A stretch of DNA of 64,000 nucleotides, from the NCBI GenBank assembly GCA_900548305.1, contig URJZ01000007.1, forward strand, positions 7,183 through 71,182, given 5' to 3'. Shown here piece after piece: positions 54,092 through 63,850 of the stretch. The translations under genes were made by a program, and so were the position numbers. Positions within the stretch are counted from its first letter, which is position 1. Every line of letters starts with the position of its first letter. Below the pieces are notes generated by a model. The model was not told the origin of the DNA. It saw only the letters and a program-made list of their open reading frames with translations, and did not search any database. The stretch comes from an uncultured Oscillospiraceae bacterium (GTDB lineage Bacteria; Bacillota; Clostridia; Oscillospirales; Acutalibacteraceae).

Positions 54092-55657
54092 TTAGGTGAG
54101 AGAAGGTAGAATAGAGAGTCCCTTTTTATCTGTCTTTGAAATAGTAATAATTGCCATACTTCGTAAATTATCAGAACTATAAATATAGTGTGTTTTCTGA
54201 TCATTTAATTCTAAATATGCAATTTTATCAGAATCATATATTAATTCAATAGGATTACAATTATAATCATAATAGTATTCTTGTCCATTTTGGGTTACTT
54301 GTATTATTTCATCATTAAAGTCGGCTGAATCAAAACCGGACGATAAAACTTTTTGATTGTTTAAATCTATAAAACAATATTCACTATTCTTTTCAGCCAA
54401 ACAGCATGTATTTTTTAAAGGTAAAAGTTTTTGATAGTCAAAAGGAAGTAGCTGTTGTCCTGTATGATTGAATATACTCATATTATTTTTTTCGTTTTGT
54501 AGTAGATACAGACCAGACTGACTTAAAAATTGATAGGGCTTTAAATTAGTACAAGTATTAATTGGAGAATAGTTATTATCATAGAAAGTGACTGTTTTAA
54601 AATTTGGATTGGACTTGTTAGGAACGCTAGAATTTGCATAGAATTTATGTTGATACTCAAATACATGGATATTTGAATCTGATTTTGTTTCTAATAGAAT
54701 TTGGTTTTCTGGTGTCACGACGCCGTACAGATTATTTTGTTCAACTTGAATATTTCCATCTGGCAAAAATTTTAGGTCGTTATATCCACAGCCTTCCAAG
54801 AGTTTTTCTCCATTTATATTTAATAGAAAATATCCAGATTCGGAACTTTCCAGTTTTGCTTTCATCCATGTGTTTTTTGTATTACTGGAGTCAGATGTGT
54901 GTAAAAAAGAATATTCAAATGGTATAACAATATTTCCGTCCCAGTCAATTACACCATATAGACCATCTAAAGATTGTGCTATAAAATAATCTCCGAATGG
55001 AACTAAATATTTATAATCTACAGGAAGAATTTTATGTCCATTTTTATCAAAAAGATTTGTTGTTATATTATTGTCATGTATGTTAGAGGAAAAATATGTA
55101 ACAAATTGTTCGCCTTTTTGTGCTATAAAAGCATAGTTGTTATTTGTTGGATTTGGAAGTTTAGAAATACAGTTACCGTTATCATCATAGAAATAAGTAA
55201 CTTTTTCCTCTCTATTATTTTGCATATAAAATGTTGAATTGGTTAACTTTAAGGTTTGTAATGGGTCACATTTATCAATATTTTGAAAGGGCACCACTAT
55301 GTTACCTTGTAAATCAATAAGACCATTTTTTATTATCACATTTCCACTATTATCATATTCTTCTGTATAAACAGATAAGGTATTTCCTGTGGAACAGTTA
55401 GCAAAATTAGGTTCGGTAACATAGGTACCTAAGGGAGCAATTAGTTGATAAGTTGTGCCATCAAAACCATAGATAGCACTTTTATCACCTTTTTCTGCAA
55501 TGACAAAGTTACCAAGTATTTGTATATTATCGTATTCGGGGTTAATAGCAGTATTTACTTGCAGTTGAATAGATTGAGATGTTTGCGTACTATTGCAACC
55601 CGCAAGAAACAGGAAGGAGAAACATAAGACAAATAAACTAAATATATATTTTTTCAT
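54092..55657 (-). CDS. WG-repeat-like lipoprotein
   Basis: 521 aa with signal peptide and lipobox (SFLFLAGCNS, Cys21). The body is made of short repeats of about 45-55 residues with a beta-rich look: blocks such as GLIDLQGNIVVPFQNI, VIDWDGNIVIPFEYS and FNHTGQQLLPFDYQK. The D-x-x-G-x-x-x-x-P-F pattern is that of WG/beta-propeller-like repeat proteins. Likely an extracellular binding protein; function unknown. It converges with the M23/C39 gene. Confidence 0.8.
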   Translation of the reverse strand: MKKYIFSLFVLCFSFLFLAGCNSTQTSQSIQLQVNTAINPEYDNIQILGNFVIAEKGDKSAIYGFDGTTYQLIAPLGTYVTEPNFANCSTGNTLSVYTEEYDNSGNVIIKNGLIDLQGNIVVPFQNIDKCDPLQTLKLTNSTFYMQNNREEKVTYFYDDNGNCISKLPNPTNNNYAFIAQKGEQFVTYFSSNIHDNNITTNLFDKNGHKILPVDYKYLVPFGDYFIAQSLDGLYGVIDWDGNIVIPFEYSFLHTSDSSNTKNTWMKAKLESSESGYFLLNINGEKLLEGCGYNDLKFLPDGNIQVEQNNLYGVVTPENQILLETKSDSNIHVFEYQHKFYANSSVPNKSNPNFKTVTFYDNNYSPINTCTNLKPYQFLSQSGLYLLQNEKNNMSIFNHTGQQLLPFDYQKLLPLKNTCCLAEKNSEYCFIDLNNQKVLSSGFDSADFNDEIIQVTQNGQEYYYDYNCNPIELIYDSDKIAYLELNDQKTHYIYSSDNLRSMAIITISKTDKKGLSILPSLT

Positions 55658-56116
55658 ATGAAAGTCTACTCCTCAAAGAAATTTTGAATAAATGCATAAA
55701 TTTATTATAATACCAAATATTAGAAAAATAAGTAATGATTTCATATAAATAGTATAACAAAAATATTTAACTGTTTTAAAGTGTCCCAAAATAGTTATTA
55801 AAACATTTTGTGAAAAATAGTGGAATCCATGATGAATGTAATTTGTTAATTAGAGAATGCAGCTCAATACATTATTATGCTCAAAATAGTACTTTAGTTG
55901 AAAGGGTGAACTATTTCTTACTCATAAATCAAACCTAGTGAAGCGATTAAAAGTTTTATAGCCAAAAGAAAAAACTAAGTGGGCTATTACACGACTCACC
56001 TAGGTTTTTCTTGATTGAGGGGGATACTCTATATAAAACATACTTAAAAGTGATAATTATATATGTCAGATTTGAGATAAACATTTATATTTTGCTTTAT
56101 AATATCTTATATAGAG
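55658..56116. other. intergenic interval with an orphan terminator-like hairpin
   Basis: AT-rich. AACTAAGTGGGC...CTCACCTAGGTT (about 55974-56010), with A and T runs at its ends, resembles a terminator with no intact gene in front of it. No frame of note. It might be the remains of a lost gene. Confidence 0.4.
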
Positions 56117-56644
56117 TTACATAAATAAATGGATAAATAGATCACAATATTCTTGAGCGATTTCTTTTGTTGTTTTGTCAGTATCTAAAAAATCAATTAC
56201 AGACATAAAACCAGTAGCAGCAAAAGTTAATTGAACTTCATTATATTTAATTTGCAAATAGTTTAATTTTTTTACCAGTAATAGTTTAAACGTATTTACC
56301 AATTTCATAATAAAACTATTGCTACCTTGAGAACCACATAGTATTAGAAAAGTAGAATAGTTTTCTTTAAAAAAAGAGATAATACATTTCATTGCTTCAA
56401 AATGTTCTGATGAAGAAAAAGAGCAACGGATATGTTGTTTATATAACTTTTCAAATTGATATAGAAATTCATTTTCAATATCAATGACCAATTGTTCAAT
56501 ATTATCAAAATAGATATAAAATGTGCTTCGCGCAATACCAGCTGCTTCTGCTAATTTACGAACATTTATGGTAGTAGCATCCTGAGCAGCAACCAAAGAA
56601 AGATAAGTAAGATGAATTTTGTCTCGAATATCTTGCTGTTTCAA
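56117..56644 (-). CDS. TetR/AcrR-family transcription regulator
   Basis: 175 aa. N-terminal helix-turn-helix TINVRKLAEAAGIARSTFYIYFDNIEQL, typical of TetR proteins, followed by an all-helical ligand-binding domain (about residues 55-170) with no recognisable relative. Divergent from the methyltransferase gene with 190 bases between, so it probably represses it. The frame is open to GTG 56662, but TTG 56644 has GGAGAGG 9-10 bases upstream, so I prefer it. Its ligand is unknown. Confidence 0.85.
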   Translation of the reverse strand: MKQQDIRDKIHLTYLSLVAAQDATTINVRKLAEAAGIARSTFYIYFDNIEQLVIDIENEFLYQFEKLYKQHIRCSFSSSEHFEAMKCIISFFKENYSTFLILCGSQGSNSFIMKLVNTFKLLLVKKLNYLQIKYNEVQLTFAATGFMSVIDFLDTDKTTKEIAQEYCDLFIHLFM

Positions 56645-56708
56645 CTTTTCATACCTCTCCACTCTATAATTGTTATTTGTTCATTTTACATAAAAACAAT
56701 CTGTATTA

Positions 56709-56801
56709 TTTTCTTTTAAAGAAAAATAAGGTTATTTGAAAATTTTTAACCAATAATCCGTGAAAAGATAAAACAATAATATCTATATTTTATGCTATAA
56801 T
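56709..56801 (+). promoter_or_regulatory. possible operator and promoter of the first methyltransferase gene
   Basis: Inverted repeat TTTTCTTT-T-AAAGAAAA (56709-56725) lies between the divergent genes, a candidate TetR site. A TATAAT -10 box is at 56796-56801. The AT richness lowers the significance of the palindrome. Confidence 0.35.
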
Positions 56802-56836
56802 ATTAAAAATAAATATTTAGAAATAGTGGTGGTTTT

Positions 56837-57586
56837 TTGAAGGATCAACATTTAGAAACAGAAATGAATCAATATTGGACAGAACGTTCCAAAAGTTATA
56901 GCGAGCAAAATAGAGCACAGATTGAAAATGAAAAACGATATGAATGGGAAAAGATGATTTTAAAATATGCTCCTCAAAAGGAGTGCTTACATATTTTAGA
57001 TATAGGTACAGGACCGGGTTTTTTTGCGATTATATTGGCACAAAAAGGGCATCATGTAACTGCGGTAGATTTAACAAGAGATATGTTGAATCAAGCAAAA
57101 GAAAATGCAGATTATTACAACGTGAAAATAGAGTTTAAATTATTAGAAAATCAATTTCTGCCTTTTCCGGATAATACATTTGATCTGGTCGTCTCACGTG
57201 ACGTGACTTGGATGTTGCAAGATGCAGAAGAAGTTTTAAAAGAATGGTACCGTGTTACTAAAAAAGGCGGAAAAGTTTTATACTTTGATGCGAACTGGTA
57301 TTATTATTTATTTAATGAAACTGAAAAAAAGAAACATTTAGAAAACCAAAAGATGGTTCAAGAAAAAGGAGGATTTATCTATAAGAAATCAAAAATTATG
57401 GAAAATTTAGCAAAGGTATTGCCATTATCACAAGTGTTTCGACCTGATTGGGATAAAGAAATATTGCCAACATTGGGATACCATAATGTGATGACGGTTT
57501 CCAACATTAATTCCATTGTATATACCGAAAAAGAGCAGCTACAATATGTAAGTAAACCGGAGTTTTTAGTGGTAGCTGAAAAATAA
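56837..57586 (+). CDS. class I SAM-dependent methyltransferase (copy 1)
   Basis: 249 aa. SAM-binding motif I is ILDIGTGPGFFAIILA, motif II acidic end HVTAVDLTRDML, motif III FPDNTFDLVVSRDVTW, and the downstream KGGKVLYFDANWYYYL. The FDANWYYYL stretch and the SKPEFLVVAEK end are shared with the second copy 170 bases downstream, so the pair is a tandem duplication. Starts with TTG at 56837 after GTGGTGG. It stands alone between the TetR gene and a strong terminator. Family members of this type occur beside Nik/Opp-type importers; the substrate is unknown. Confidence 0.88.
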   Translation: MKDQHLETEMNQYWTERSKSYSEQNRAQIENEKRYEWEKMILKYAPQKECLHILDIGTGPGFFAIILAQKGHHVTAVDLTRDMLNQAKENADYYNVKIEFKLLENQFLPFPDNTFDLVVSRDVTWMLQDAEEVLKEWYRVTKKGGKVLYFDANWYYYLFNETEKKKHLENQKMVQEKGGFIYKKSKIMENLAKVLPLSQVFRPDWDKEILPTLGYHNVMTVSNINSIVYTEKEQLQYVSKPEFLVVAEK

Positions 57587-57596
57587 TATTACTTTT

Positions 57597-57640
57597 AAAA
57601 AGACTGTTCTCTGTTGTTAGATAGAGAACAGTCTTTTTTA
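57597..57640 (+). terminator. terminator between the two methyltransferase genes
   Basis: AAAAAGACTGTTCTCT and AGAGAACAGTCTTTTT form a 16-bp stem around a 10-base loop, followed by T. Confidence 0.9.
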
Positions 57641-57702
57641 TCTTTTGACAGTTATTGATAAAATTCAGTCAATATACTCAGACATTTTATAATTATGTGT
57701 TT

Positions 57703-57730
57703 TTGCCGGTTACCTTAATAATGTTATAAT
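57703..57730 (+). promoter_or_regulatory. promoter of the second methyltransferase / importer operon
   Basis: TTGCCG at 57703-57708 and TATAAT at 57725-57730, 16 bases apart, 50 bases before the start. Confidence 0.55.
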
Positions 57731-57779
57731 AAGAACACTTTATATATGTTTTATTATTGTGATTTGGGGGAGAACAATT

Positions 57780-58541
57780 ATGCAAAATCAACAATTACAA
57801 ACAGATTATACAGAGGATATGGTAGGTTACTGGAAAGAGCGTTCACATACTTATAGTACAGATAACCGCAGTCAATTAGAAAATGAGAAAAAGGCTGTAT
57901 GGGAGAATTTAATTTTATCTAATGCAACACAAGAAAAACAATTAAAGATTCTTGATGTGGGAACAGGTCCCGGCTTTTTTGCAGTGTTGCTTGCCCAAAA
58001 AGGACATCACGTTACAGCAGTGGATGTGAGTGCTGATATGCTGGAACGTGCAAAAGAAAATTTAGATCATTATCAGGTGCATGCAGACTTAAGATTATTG
58101 GATGGAAACGATTTACCTTTTTCAGATAATACATTCGATTTGGTAATTTCGCGAGATGTAACATGGACACTTCAACAACCGGAAGAAACACTTTTGGAGT
58201 GGAAACGTGTAGTAAAGCCGGGTGGACAAGTTTTGTATTTTGATGCAAACTGGTACTACCACCTATATGATGAGGAATGGATGAAATTGCACCTTGAAAA
58301 TGAAGAGATAAAAAGCCAAAATGGGCTTCCGATTCACGATAAGGGAAGGGTAATGGAGGATATTGCAAGAGAACTGCCAATGTCTAAAAGATTGAGACCA
58401 GTATGGGACTTAGAAGAATTACCTCAGTTGGGTTTTCGGAATGTAAAAGCTTTGAAAAATCTGAATTCGGTTATTTATACAGAAGAGGAACAATTAAAAT
58501 ATAAAAGCAAACCGGAATTTCTGGTAATAGCTGAAAAATAG
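57780..58541 (+). CDS. class I SAM-dependent methyltransferase (copy 2)
   Basis: 253 aa. Motif I ILDVGTGPGFFAVLLA, then HVTAVDVSADMLERAK, FSDNTFDLVISRDVTW, FDANWYYHLYDEEW and the end SKPEFLVIAEK. It is the close paralogue of copy 1. Start ATG 57780 with GGGGGAG 7 bases upstream. It is the first gene of the importer operon (24 bases before the permease), so its product or substrate is probably linked to the transported compound. Small-molecule rather than RNA methylation is likely from the fold type, not proven. Confidence 0.9.
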   Translation: MQNQQLQTDYTEDMVGYWKERSHTYSTDNRSQLENEKKAVWENLILSNATQEKQLKILDVGTGPGFFAVLLAQKGHHVTAVDVSADMLERAKENLDHYQVHADLRLLDGNDLPFSDNTFDLVISRDVTWTLQQPEETLLEWKRVVKPGGQVLYFDANWYYHLYDEEWMKLHLENEEIKSQNGLPIHDKGRVMEDIARELPMSKRLRPVWDLEELPQLGFRNVKALKNLNSVIYTEEEQLKYKSKPEFLVIAEK

Positions 58542-58565
58542 AGGAAGGGAACTTTAAGACAATCA

Positions 58566-59519
58566 ATGATTAAAAAAGGTATTTTACGTATTGTAAATAT
58601 TGTTATTGTATTAATTGGTATTACCTTTTTATCTTTTTCTCTCTTGTATTTGGCACCAGGCGATCCGGCCGAAACGTATATACGTGGCGGTGACGGAAAT
58701 GCAGGTACGGTTTCGGAAGAAGCCATTCAAGCACAGAGGGAAAAGTGGGGATTGGATAAACCTTTCTTTGTACAATATTTTAATTGGCTAGGTAATATTT
58801 TAAGAGGCAATTTTGGAGAATCTTATACTACCAATCGACCCGTACTCCAGGAGATTGGCTCTAAAATAGGTCCTACTTTAATTTTATCTGTTGCAGCTTT
58901 ATTTGTTACCTTATTAATTTCAATTCCGTTGGGTGTGCTGTGCGCGCTTCATAAAGACAGACTGCTAGATAATGTTTGCAGGATATTTTCTTTTATTGGA
59001 ATTGCGGCACCATCTTTCTTATTATCATTACTATTGCTTTATTTTTTTGCAATTCAATTAAACTGGTTTCCGGTAGTAAGCAAAGGAGGAATTCAAGGTT
59101 TAATTTTACCTGTAACAGTATTAACCATACAGTGTTCGGCAAAATTTATCCGCCAGGTTAGATCTATTGTTCTAGAGCAAATGAATCAAGAATATGTACG
59201 TGGCGCTATTGCGCGAGGGGTTTCTAAATCTAAAATATTATTCTCGCATATTTTGCGTAATGCGTGGCTACCGATTGTTACATTAATCGGTATTTATTTT
59301 GGTGTTTTCCTAAGTGGCGCAGCCATTGTTGAAACTATTTTTTCATGGCAAGGTATTGGACAGCTGGCTGTAGAAGCTGTAGGCAGAAAAGACTACCCTG
59401 TAATACAAGCGATTATTTTATGGCTTGGTGTTATATATGTCGCTGTAAACTTTTTGGTGGATCTCTCTTACTCTCTTCTCGATCCGCGTGTGCGGATTGG
59501 AAAGGGGGGGAATAAATGA
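58566..59519 (+). CDS. ABC importer permease, DppB/NikB type
   Basis: 317 aa with six helices. The N-terminal part has LAPGDPAETYIRGG; the binding-protein-dependent permease signature (EAA loop) is YVRGAIARGVSKSKILFSHILRNA; and VGRKDYPVIQAI follows. This is the family of di/oligopeptide and nickel permeases. It pairs with the next permease, which it overlaps by 4 bases. Substrate unresolved (peptide, nickel or a nickel/metal chelate). Confidence 0.92.
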   Translation: MIKKGILRIVNIVIVLIGITFLSFSLLYLAPGDPAETYIRGGDGNAGTVSEEAIQAQREKWGLDKPFFVQYFNWLGNILRGNFGESYTTNRPVLQEIGSKIGPTLILSVAALFVTLLISIPLGVLCALHKDRLLDNVCRIFSFIGIAAPSFLLSLLLLYFFAIQLNWFPVVSKGGIQGLILPVTVLTIQCSAKFIRQVRSIVLEQMNQEYVRGAIARGVSKSKILFSHILRNAWLPIVTLIGIYFGVFLSGAAIVETIFSWQGIGQLAVEAVGRKDYPVIQAIILWLGVIYVAVNFLVDLSYSLLDPRVRIGKGGNK

Positions 59520-60358
59520 GTTACCTTGTAAAATCACGCAGAAAAAAAGAGAAAAAAAAGAAACCTCAAGTATTTCTGTATATTATGATAGCGTGCATTA
59601 TTACTTTATTTCTGGTAGCTATTTTAGCACCGGTAATTGCTCCGAATGATCCGTATAAAACAGACCTAATGAATCAGCTGCAGGGACCGTCAGAACAATA
59701 TCCGTTTGGTACTGATAATTTAGGACGTTGCATTTTATCTCGGCTATTATATGGTGCTACTACTTCTATTTTTTCCAGTTTAGGAATTACTGCTATTGTA
59801 TTTATAATAGGCACTGTATTGGGAATTATTGCAGGTTATTTCGGTGGTGTATTTGATATTGTTATTTCTAAAATTACCACTATTTTTCAGGCGTTTCCGC
59901 GTTTGATTTTTGCTATTGCAATAGCAGGTGTTTTAGGAATTGGAATTGGTAACACCATATTGGCTTTATGTGCTATGTGTTGGACAGAATATGCCAGGTT
60001 ATCGCGTAGTTTGGTATTGTCTGTAAAAGGACGGACCTATATAAAAGCAGCAAGAGTTTGCGGCGAAAATCATTTTACAATATTGGTAAAACATATATTT
60101 CCCAATATTTTCCCATCATTAATTATTACATCTATGTTGAATATAGGTGCTATGCTCATGGAGGTATCTGCCCTTTCTTATCTGGGATTAGGCGTGAAAA
60201 CCCCAATGGCAGAATGGGGAGATATGATGAATTTAGGCAAAGCATATTTACAAACAAATCCTTGGCTAGTTTTTATTCCGGGTATTGCAATTTTTGTCAC
60301 GGTAGTAATTTTTAATTTATTTGGAGAAAAATTGAGAGATGCTTTGGATTTAAAATAA
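59516..60358 (+). CDS. ABC importer permease, DppC/NikC type
   Basis: 280 aa with the six-helix DppC layout. N-terminal stretch APVIAPNDPYKTDL, then PFGTDNLGRCILSRLLYG, the EAA loop YIKAARVCGENHFTILVKHIFPN, and end SALSYLGLGVKTPMAEWGDMM. Heterodimer partner of the upstream permease. Followed after 21 bases by the solute-binding protein gene. Confidence 0.93.
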   Translation: MSYLVKSRRKKEKKKKPQVFLYIMIACIITLFLVAILAPVIAPNDPYKTDLMNQLQGPSEQYPFGTDNLGRCILSRLLYGATTSIFSSLGITAIVFIIGTVLGIIAGYFGGVFDIVISKITTIFQAFPRLIFAIAIAGVLGIGIGNTILALCAMCWTEYARLSRSLVLSVKGRTYIKAARVCGENHFTILVKHIFPNIFPSLIITSMLNIGAMLMEVSALSYLGLGVKTPMAEWGDMMNLGKAYLQTNPWLVFIPGIAIFVTVVIFNLFGEKLRDALDLK

Positions 60359-60379
60359 TTTTATGGAGGAAACTTTATT

Positions 60380-61957
60380 ATGAAAAAAGTAGTTTCGTTA
60401 TGTTTGGCAGCTGTTTTGGCAGCCGGAATTTTAGCAGGTTGTGGTTCAGGAGGGACTTCGGAGGAAAATACAGGTACTGCTTCCACATCACAAACAGCAG
60501 GCGTTTCCAGTATGGTGTTTGCTGACACACAATCGCCAACCAATTTAGATTGCGCAGTTGGCTGGAATGGTTGGTATACCTCTCGTTACGGTATTACAGA
60601 AACATTATTCAAATTAGATAAGGATATGAAAGCAACACCTTGGCTTGCCAAATCATGTGAATCTGTAGACGATACTACATGGAAAATCACTTTAAGAGAT
60701 GATGTGACATTTCAAAATGGCAAGAAAATGACCGCTCAATCTGTTATTGATTCTTGGAATCGTACCATGGGGATTAATACAAGATTAAATGAATTATTGT
60801 TTATCGATTCTATGACAGCGGATAGTGAAACAGTTCTAACAGTAAAAACAACAAAACCAGTGCCTGCCTTTGAATCAAATTTATGCGATCCTATTGCAAG
60901 TATTGTGGATGTAAATGCAGGAACAAATCCGGAAACCAATCCGGTAGGTACAGGTCCATATATGGCTGTAAACTATGATGTGAAAAAACAATGTAATGTA
61001 AAACGCTATGATGGTTATTGGGGAGGAACTCCTAAACTGGAAACTGCTACCTTTAATATTATTGCAGATACCAGTGCTTTGGCTATGGCGCAACAGTCAG
61101 GAGAAAGTGATGTATCATTAACTATTCCATCTACAAGCTTATCTTTATTTGAAAACAATGCTAACTATGTAGTTGATGGTGCAACCGGTTCTCGTGGTCA
61201 AGTTATGTTTATTAACTTTAAAAATGAATTCTTACAAGATATTAATGTTCGCAAAGCGTTAAGTATGTGCATTGATAAAGATAGTTATGCTAATGGATTA
61301 AATAAGGGGGTATCTGAACCGGCAAATGGTTTGTTCCCGGATTCATTTGACTTTGGCGGTAAAGATTTAAAAGGGTATTCATATGATTTGGAAGGCGCTA
61401 AAAAATTATTAGATGAAGCAGGTTATAAGGATACAAATGGAGATGGTATTGTAGAAAAGAATGGCAAACCACTTTCATTACGCATTTGTACTTATAGCAC
61501 GAAAGCAGAATTGCCGGTATTTAGCCAAGCTTTGGCAGATGCAGCAAAACAAGTTGGTATTGATATTCAAATTGAAATAGAAGCTTATGACGCAATTGTT
61601 GACCGTCAGGAAAACGGCAATTTTGATTTAATGTTAATTAGCTTTACCATGTGTCCTGAAGGTGACCCTCAATATTTCTGTGACCTTGCATTTAAAACCA
61701 ACGGAAGCAGTAATTATGGCCACTATTCAAATGCTGAAGTAGATGCTTTAATTGATCAATTGGATCAAGAATTTGATCAAGAAAAACGTGTTTCTTTAGC
61801 AAAAGAAATTCAGCAGAAAATTTTAGATGATGCAGGATTTATTGTATTTGGTCATGCTAAATTCACCAATGTTTTAAAATCATCTGTAAGCGGTTGTGAA
61901 ACCAATCCTTCTGAGTATTATTTGATTACAGCTGAAACTACGATGTCAAAAGCATAA
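60380..61957 (+). CDS. solute-binding lipoprotein, OppA/NikA family (SBP5)
   Basis: 525 aa secreted lipoprotein (lipobox GILAGCGSGG, Cys21) of the SBP family 5. Typical stretches: YGITETLFKLDKDM, TWKITLRDDVTFQNGKKMTA, NPVGTGPYMAV, KRYDGYWGGTPKL, DINVRKALSMCIDKDSY and AKKLLDEAGY. It captures the substrate and hands it to the permeases. The usual nickel-binding residues cannot be judged by eye. Placed between permeases and ATPases, a complete importer. Confidence 0.93.
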   Translation: MKKVVSLCLAAVLAAGILAGCGSGGTSEENTGTASTSQTAGVSSMVFADTQSPTNLDCAVGWNGWYTSRYGITETLFKLDKDMKATPWLAKSCESVDDTTWKITLRDDVTFQNGKKMTAQSVIDSWNRTMGINTRLNELLFIDSMTADSETVLTVKTTKPVPAFESNLCDPIASIVDVNAGTNPETNPVGTGPYMAVNYDVKKQCNVKRYDGYWGGTPKLETATFNIIADTSALAMAQQSGESDVSLTIPSTSLSLFENNANYVVDGATGSRGQVMFINFKNEFLQDINVRKALSMCIDKDSYANGLNKGVSEPANGLFPDSFDFGGKDLKGYSYDLEGAKKLLDEAGYKDTNGDGIVEKNGKPLSLRICTYSTKAELPVFSQALADAAKQVGIDIQIEIEAYDAIVDRQENGNFDLMLISFTMCPEGDPQYFCDLAFKTNGSSNYGHYSNAEVDALIDQLDQEFDQEKRVSLAKEIQQKILDDAGFIVFGHAKFTNVLKSSVSGCETNPSEYYLITAETTMSKA

Positions 61958-61971
61958 AAGGTTTTTACAAT

Positions 61972-62922
61972 ATGAAGTTATTGAATGTTGATTCTTTAAG
62001 CGTTTCTTATTCTAATATCCCCACTGTAAAAGATGTCAGTTTTTCTATTAGACCGGGTGAAATTGTTGGTTTAGTGGGAGAAAGCGGTTGTGGTAAAAGT
62101 ACTTTGCTGCGCGCCCTGATGATGTTAATGGAGGAAAATTGTCAGATTGATAAAGGATCTATTTTCTTTGAAGAAACCGATTTGACAAAGTTATCTGAAA
62201 AAGAACTCCGGTTACTTCGCGGAAAAGATATTGTGATGATTTTTCAGAATGCAGCCTTGGCAAGTAATCCCCTTCATAAGATTGGACATCAGTTTTATGA
62301 AACCATTACGAGTCATTCAGGAAAAATACCCAAAAAAGAATGTTATGCAAAGGCGGAAGAAATCCTTCAAAAGTTAAAATTTAAAGAACCAAAGCGTATT
62401 TTAAATAGCTATCCGTTTGAATTGTCCGGTGGTATGAATCAGAGGGTGGCTTTGGCATTGGCAATGTTAATGAATCCAAAACTCATATTGGCCGATGAAC
62501 CTACCAGCGCATTGGATGTTACTGTACAAGCACAAGTCATAAAACAAATGCGCCAATTGCGAGAAATATATCATACCGCTATGTTAGTAGTAACTCATAA
62601 TATGGGGGTAGTAGCACAGCTATGTGATACAGTAGGTGTATTGTATGCCGGTAGAATTGTAGAGTGGGGCAGTGTAGAAGATATTTTGGAGCATCCAAAG
62701 CATCCTTACACACAAGCGCTTATTTCTTCTATACCGGAGATGAACGGTGAAGATCCAACCGGAATTCCGGGCGCTCCGAAAGAGTTTACAAAAGAAGAAA
62801 CTGGTTGTGCTTTTGCTCCCCGCTGCACGAAAGCAAAAGAAAATTGTGTATGTACGGTGCCGGAAAAGGTTGTACTTTCTGATGAGCATTGGGCTTTGTG
62901 TCCTTATTGCCGGGAGGAGTGA
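61972..62922 (+). CDS. ABC importer ATPase, OppD/DppD/NikD type
   Basis: 316 aa. Walker A GLVGESGCGKSTLLR, signature LSGGMNQRVALALAM, Walker B KLILADEPTSALD, H-loop VVTHNM. The C-terminal extension includes the cysteine-bearing GCAFAPRCTKAKENC (an iron-sulfur-like zone of this family). Hydrolyses ATP with the next gene as a heterodimer. Confidence 0.94.
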   Translation: MKLLNVDSLSVSYSNIPTVKDVSFSIRPGEIVGLVGESGCGKSTLLRALMMLMEENCQIDKGSIFFEETDLTKLSEKELRLLRGKDIVMIFQNAALASNPLHKIGHQFYETITSHSGKIPKKECYAKAEEILQKLKFKEPKRILNSYPFELSGGMNQRVALALAMLMNPKLILADEPTSALDVTVQAQVIKQMRQLREIYHTAMLVVTHNMGVVAQLCDTVGVLYAGRIVEWGSVEDILEHPKHPYTQALISSIPEMNGEDPTGIPGAPKEFTKEETGCAFAPRCTKAKENCVCTVPEKVVLSDEHWALCPYCREE

Positions 62923-62929
62923 ATTTTGT

Positions 62930-63850
62930 ATGGCGTTGTTGGAAGTAGAAAATCTTTATAAAGAATTCTATAAAGATAAGAGGAAATTTGCAGCAGTAGA
63001 TCATATTCATTTTTCCATTCGTGAAGGTGAGTGCTTAGGACTTGTAGGAGAAAGCGGCTGTGGAAAAAGTACAACAGCTTCCTTAATTGCAGGATTATTA
63101 AAACCGGATAAAGGAACCTTCCGATTTTTAGGAGAAGAACTTACAAAATCTTCGTCAAGACGTATTCGTAAACATATTCAAATGATTTTTCAGAATCCAA
63201 TGGATTCTTTTGACCCGCGCTATAACTTGCTTTCTAGCGTACAGCAAGGTTTGCGATATGTAGAAAAATGTGATAAAAAAGAGCTGGAACATCGCGCGCA
63301 AGAGGCAATTTCCTTTGTTGGTTTAAAGGAAAGTTATTACAAAAAGCCAATTCACCAATTAAGCGGTGGAGAATGTCAGAGAGCGGCAATTGCTCGCGCA
63401 ATTATTGGACATCCTAAACTGTTAATTTGTGATGAAGCGACCAGTGCGCTCGACGTTTCTGTACAGGCGCAAATCATTTCTTTATTAAAAAAGTTGAAAC
63501 AAGAAAAAGGTATGTCCAGTCTTTTTATTACGCATGATTTAACGCTTGCATCGGTTATGTGCGATAGATTGGCAGTAATGTATTGCGGCAAGATTGTGGA
63601 GTACGGAGATGCAAAAGAAATTATATCAAATCCAAAACATCCATATACACAACTGTTATTGCAGAGTGTATTACCAGCCAAAATAGATAAAACGTTTGAG
63701 ATTGCTGATTATGAGAGTTTGCGGGAACCTCACACCGGAGGATGCGATTTTTATGAATATTGTTCTAAGGCTTGTGCTCAATGTAAACATGAGATGCCTG
63801 AAATGAATTTGTGTGATAACCGAGAAGTTGCCTGCTTTTGTATAAAATAA
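62930..63850 (+). CDS. ABC importer ATPase, OppF/DppF/NikE type
   Basis: 306 aa. Walker A GLVGESGCGKSTTASLI, signature LSGGECQRAAIARAI, Walker B KLLICDEATSALD, H-loop FITHDL. The C-terminal Cys-rich region contains HTGGCDFYEYCSKACAQC. The frame is open to 62747, but that overlaps the upstream ATPase; ATG 62930 follows GGAGGAG by 10 bases. Last gene of the operon, closed by a terminator. Confidence 0.94.
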   Translation: MALLEVENLYKEFYKDKRKFAAVDHIHFSIREGECLGLVGESGCGKSTTASLIAGLLKPDKGTFRFLGEELTKSSSRRIRKHIQMIFQNPMDSFDPRYNLLSSVQQGLRYVEKCDKKELEHRAQEAISFVGLKESYYKKPIHQLSGGECQRAAIARAIIGHPKLLICDEATSALDVSVQAQIISLLKKLKQEKGMSSLFITHDLTLASVMCDRLAVMYCGKIVEYGDAKEIISNPKHPYTQLLLQSVLPAKIDKTFEIADYESLREPHTGGCDFYEYCSKACAQCKHEMPEMNLCDNREVACFCIK

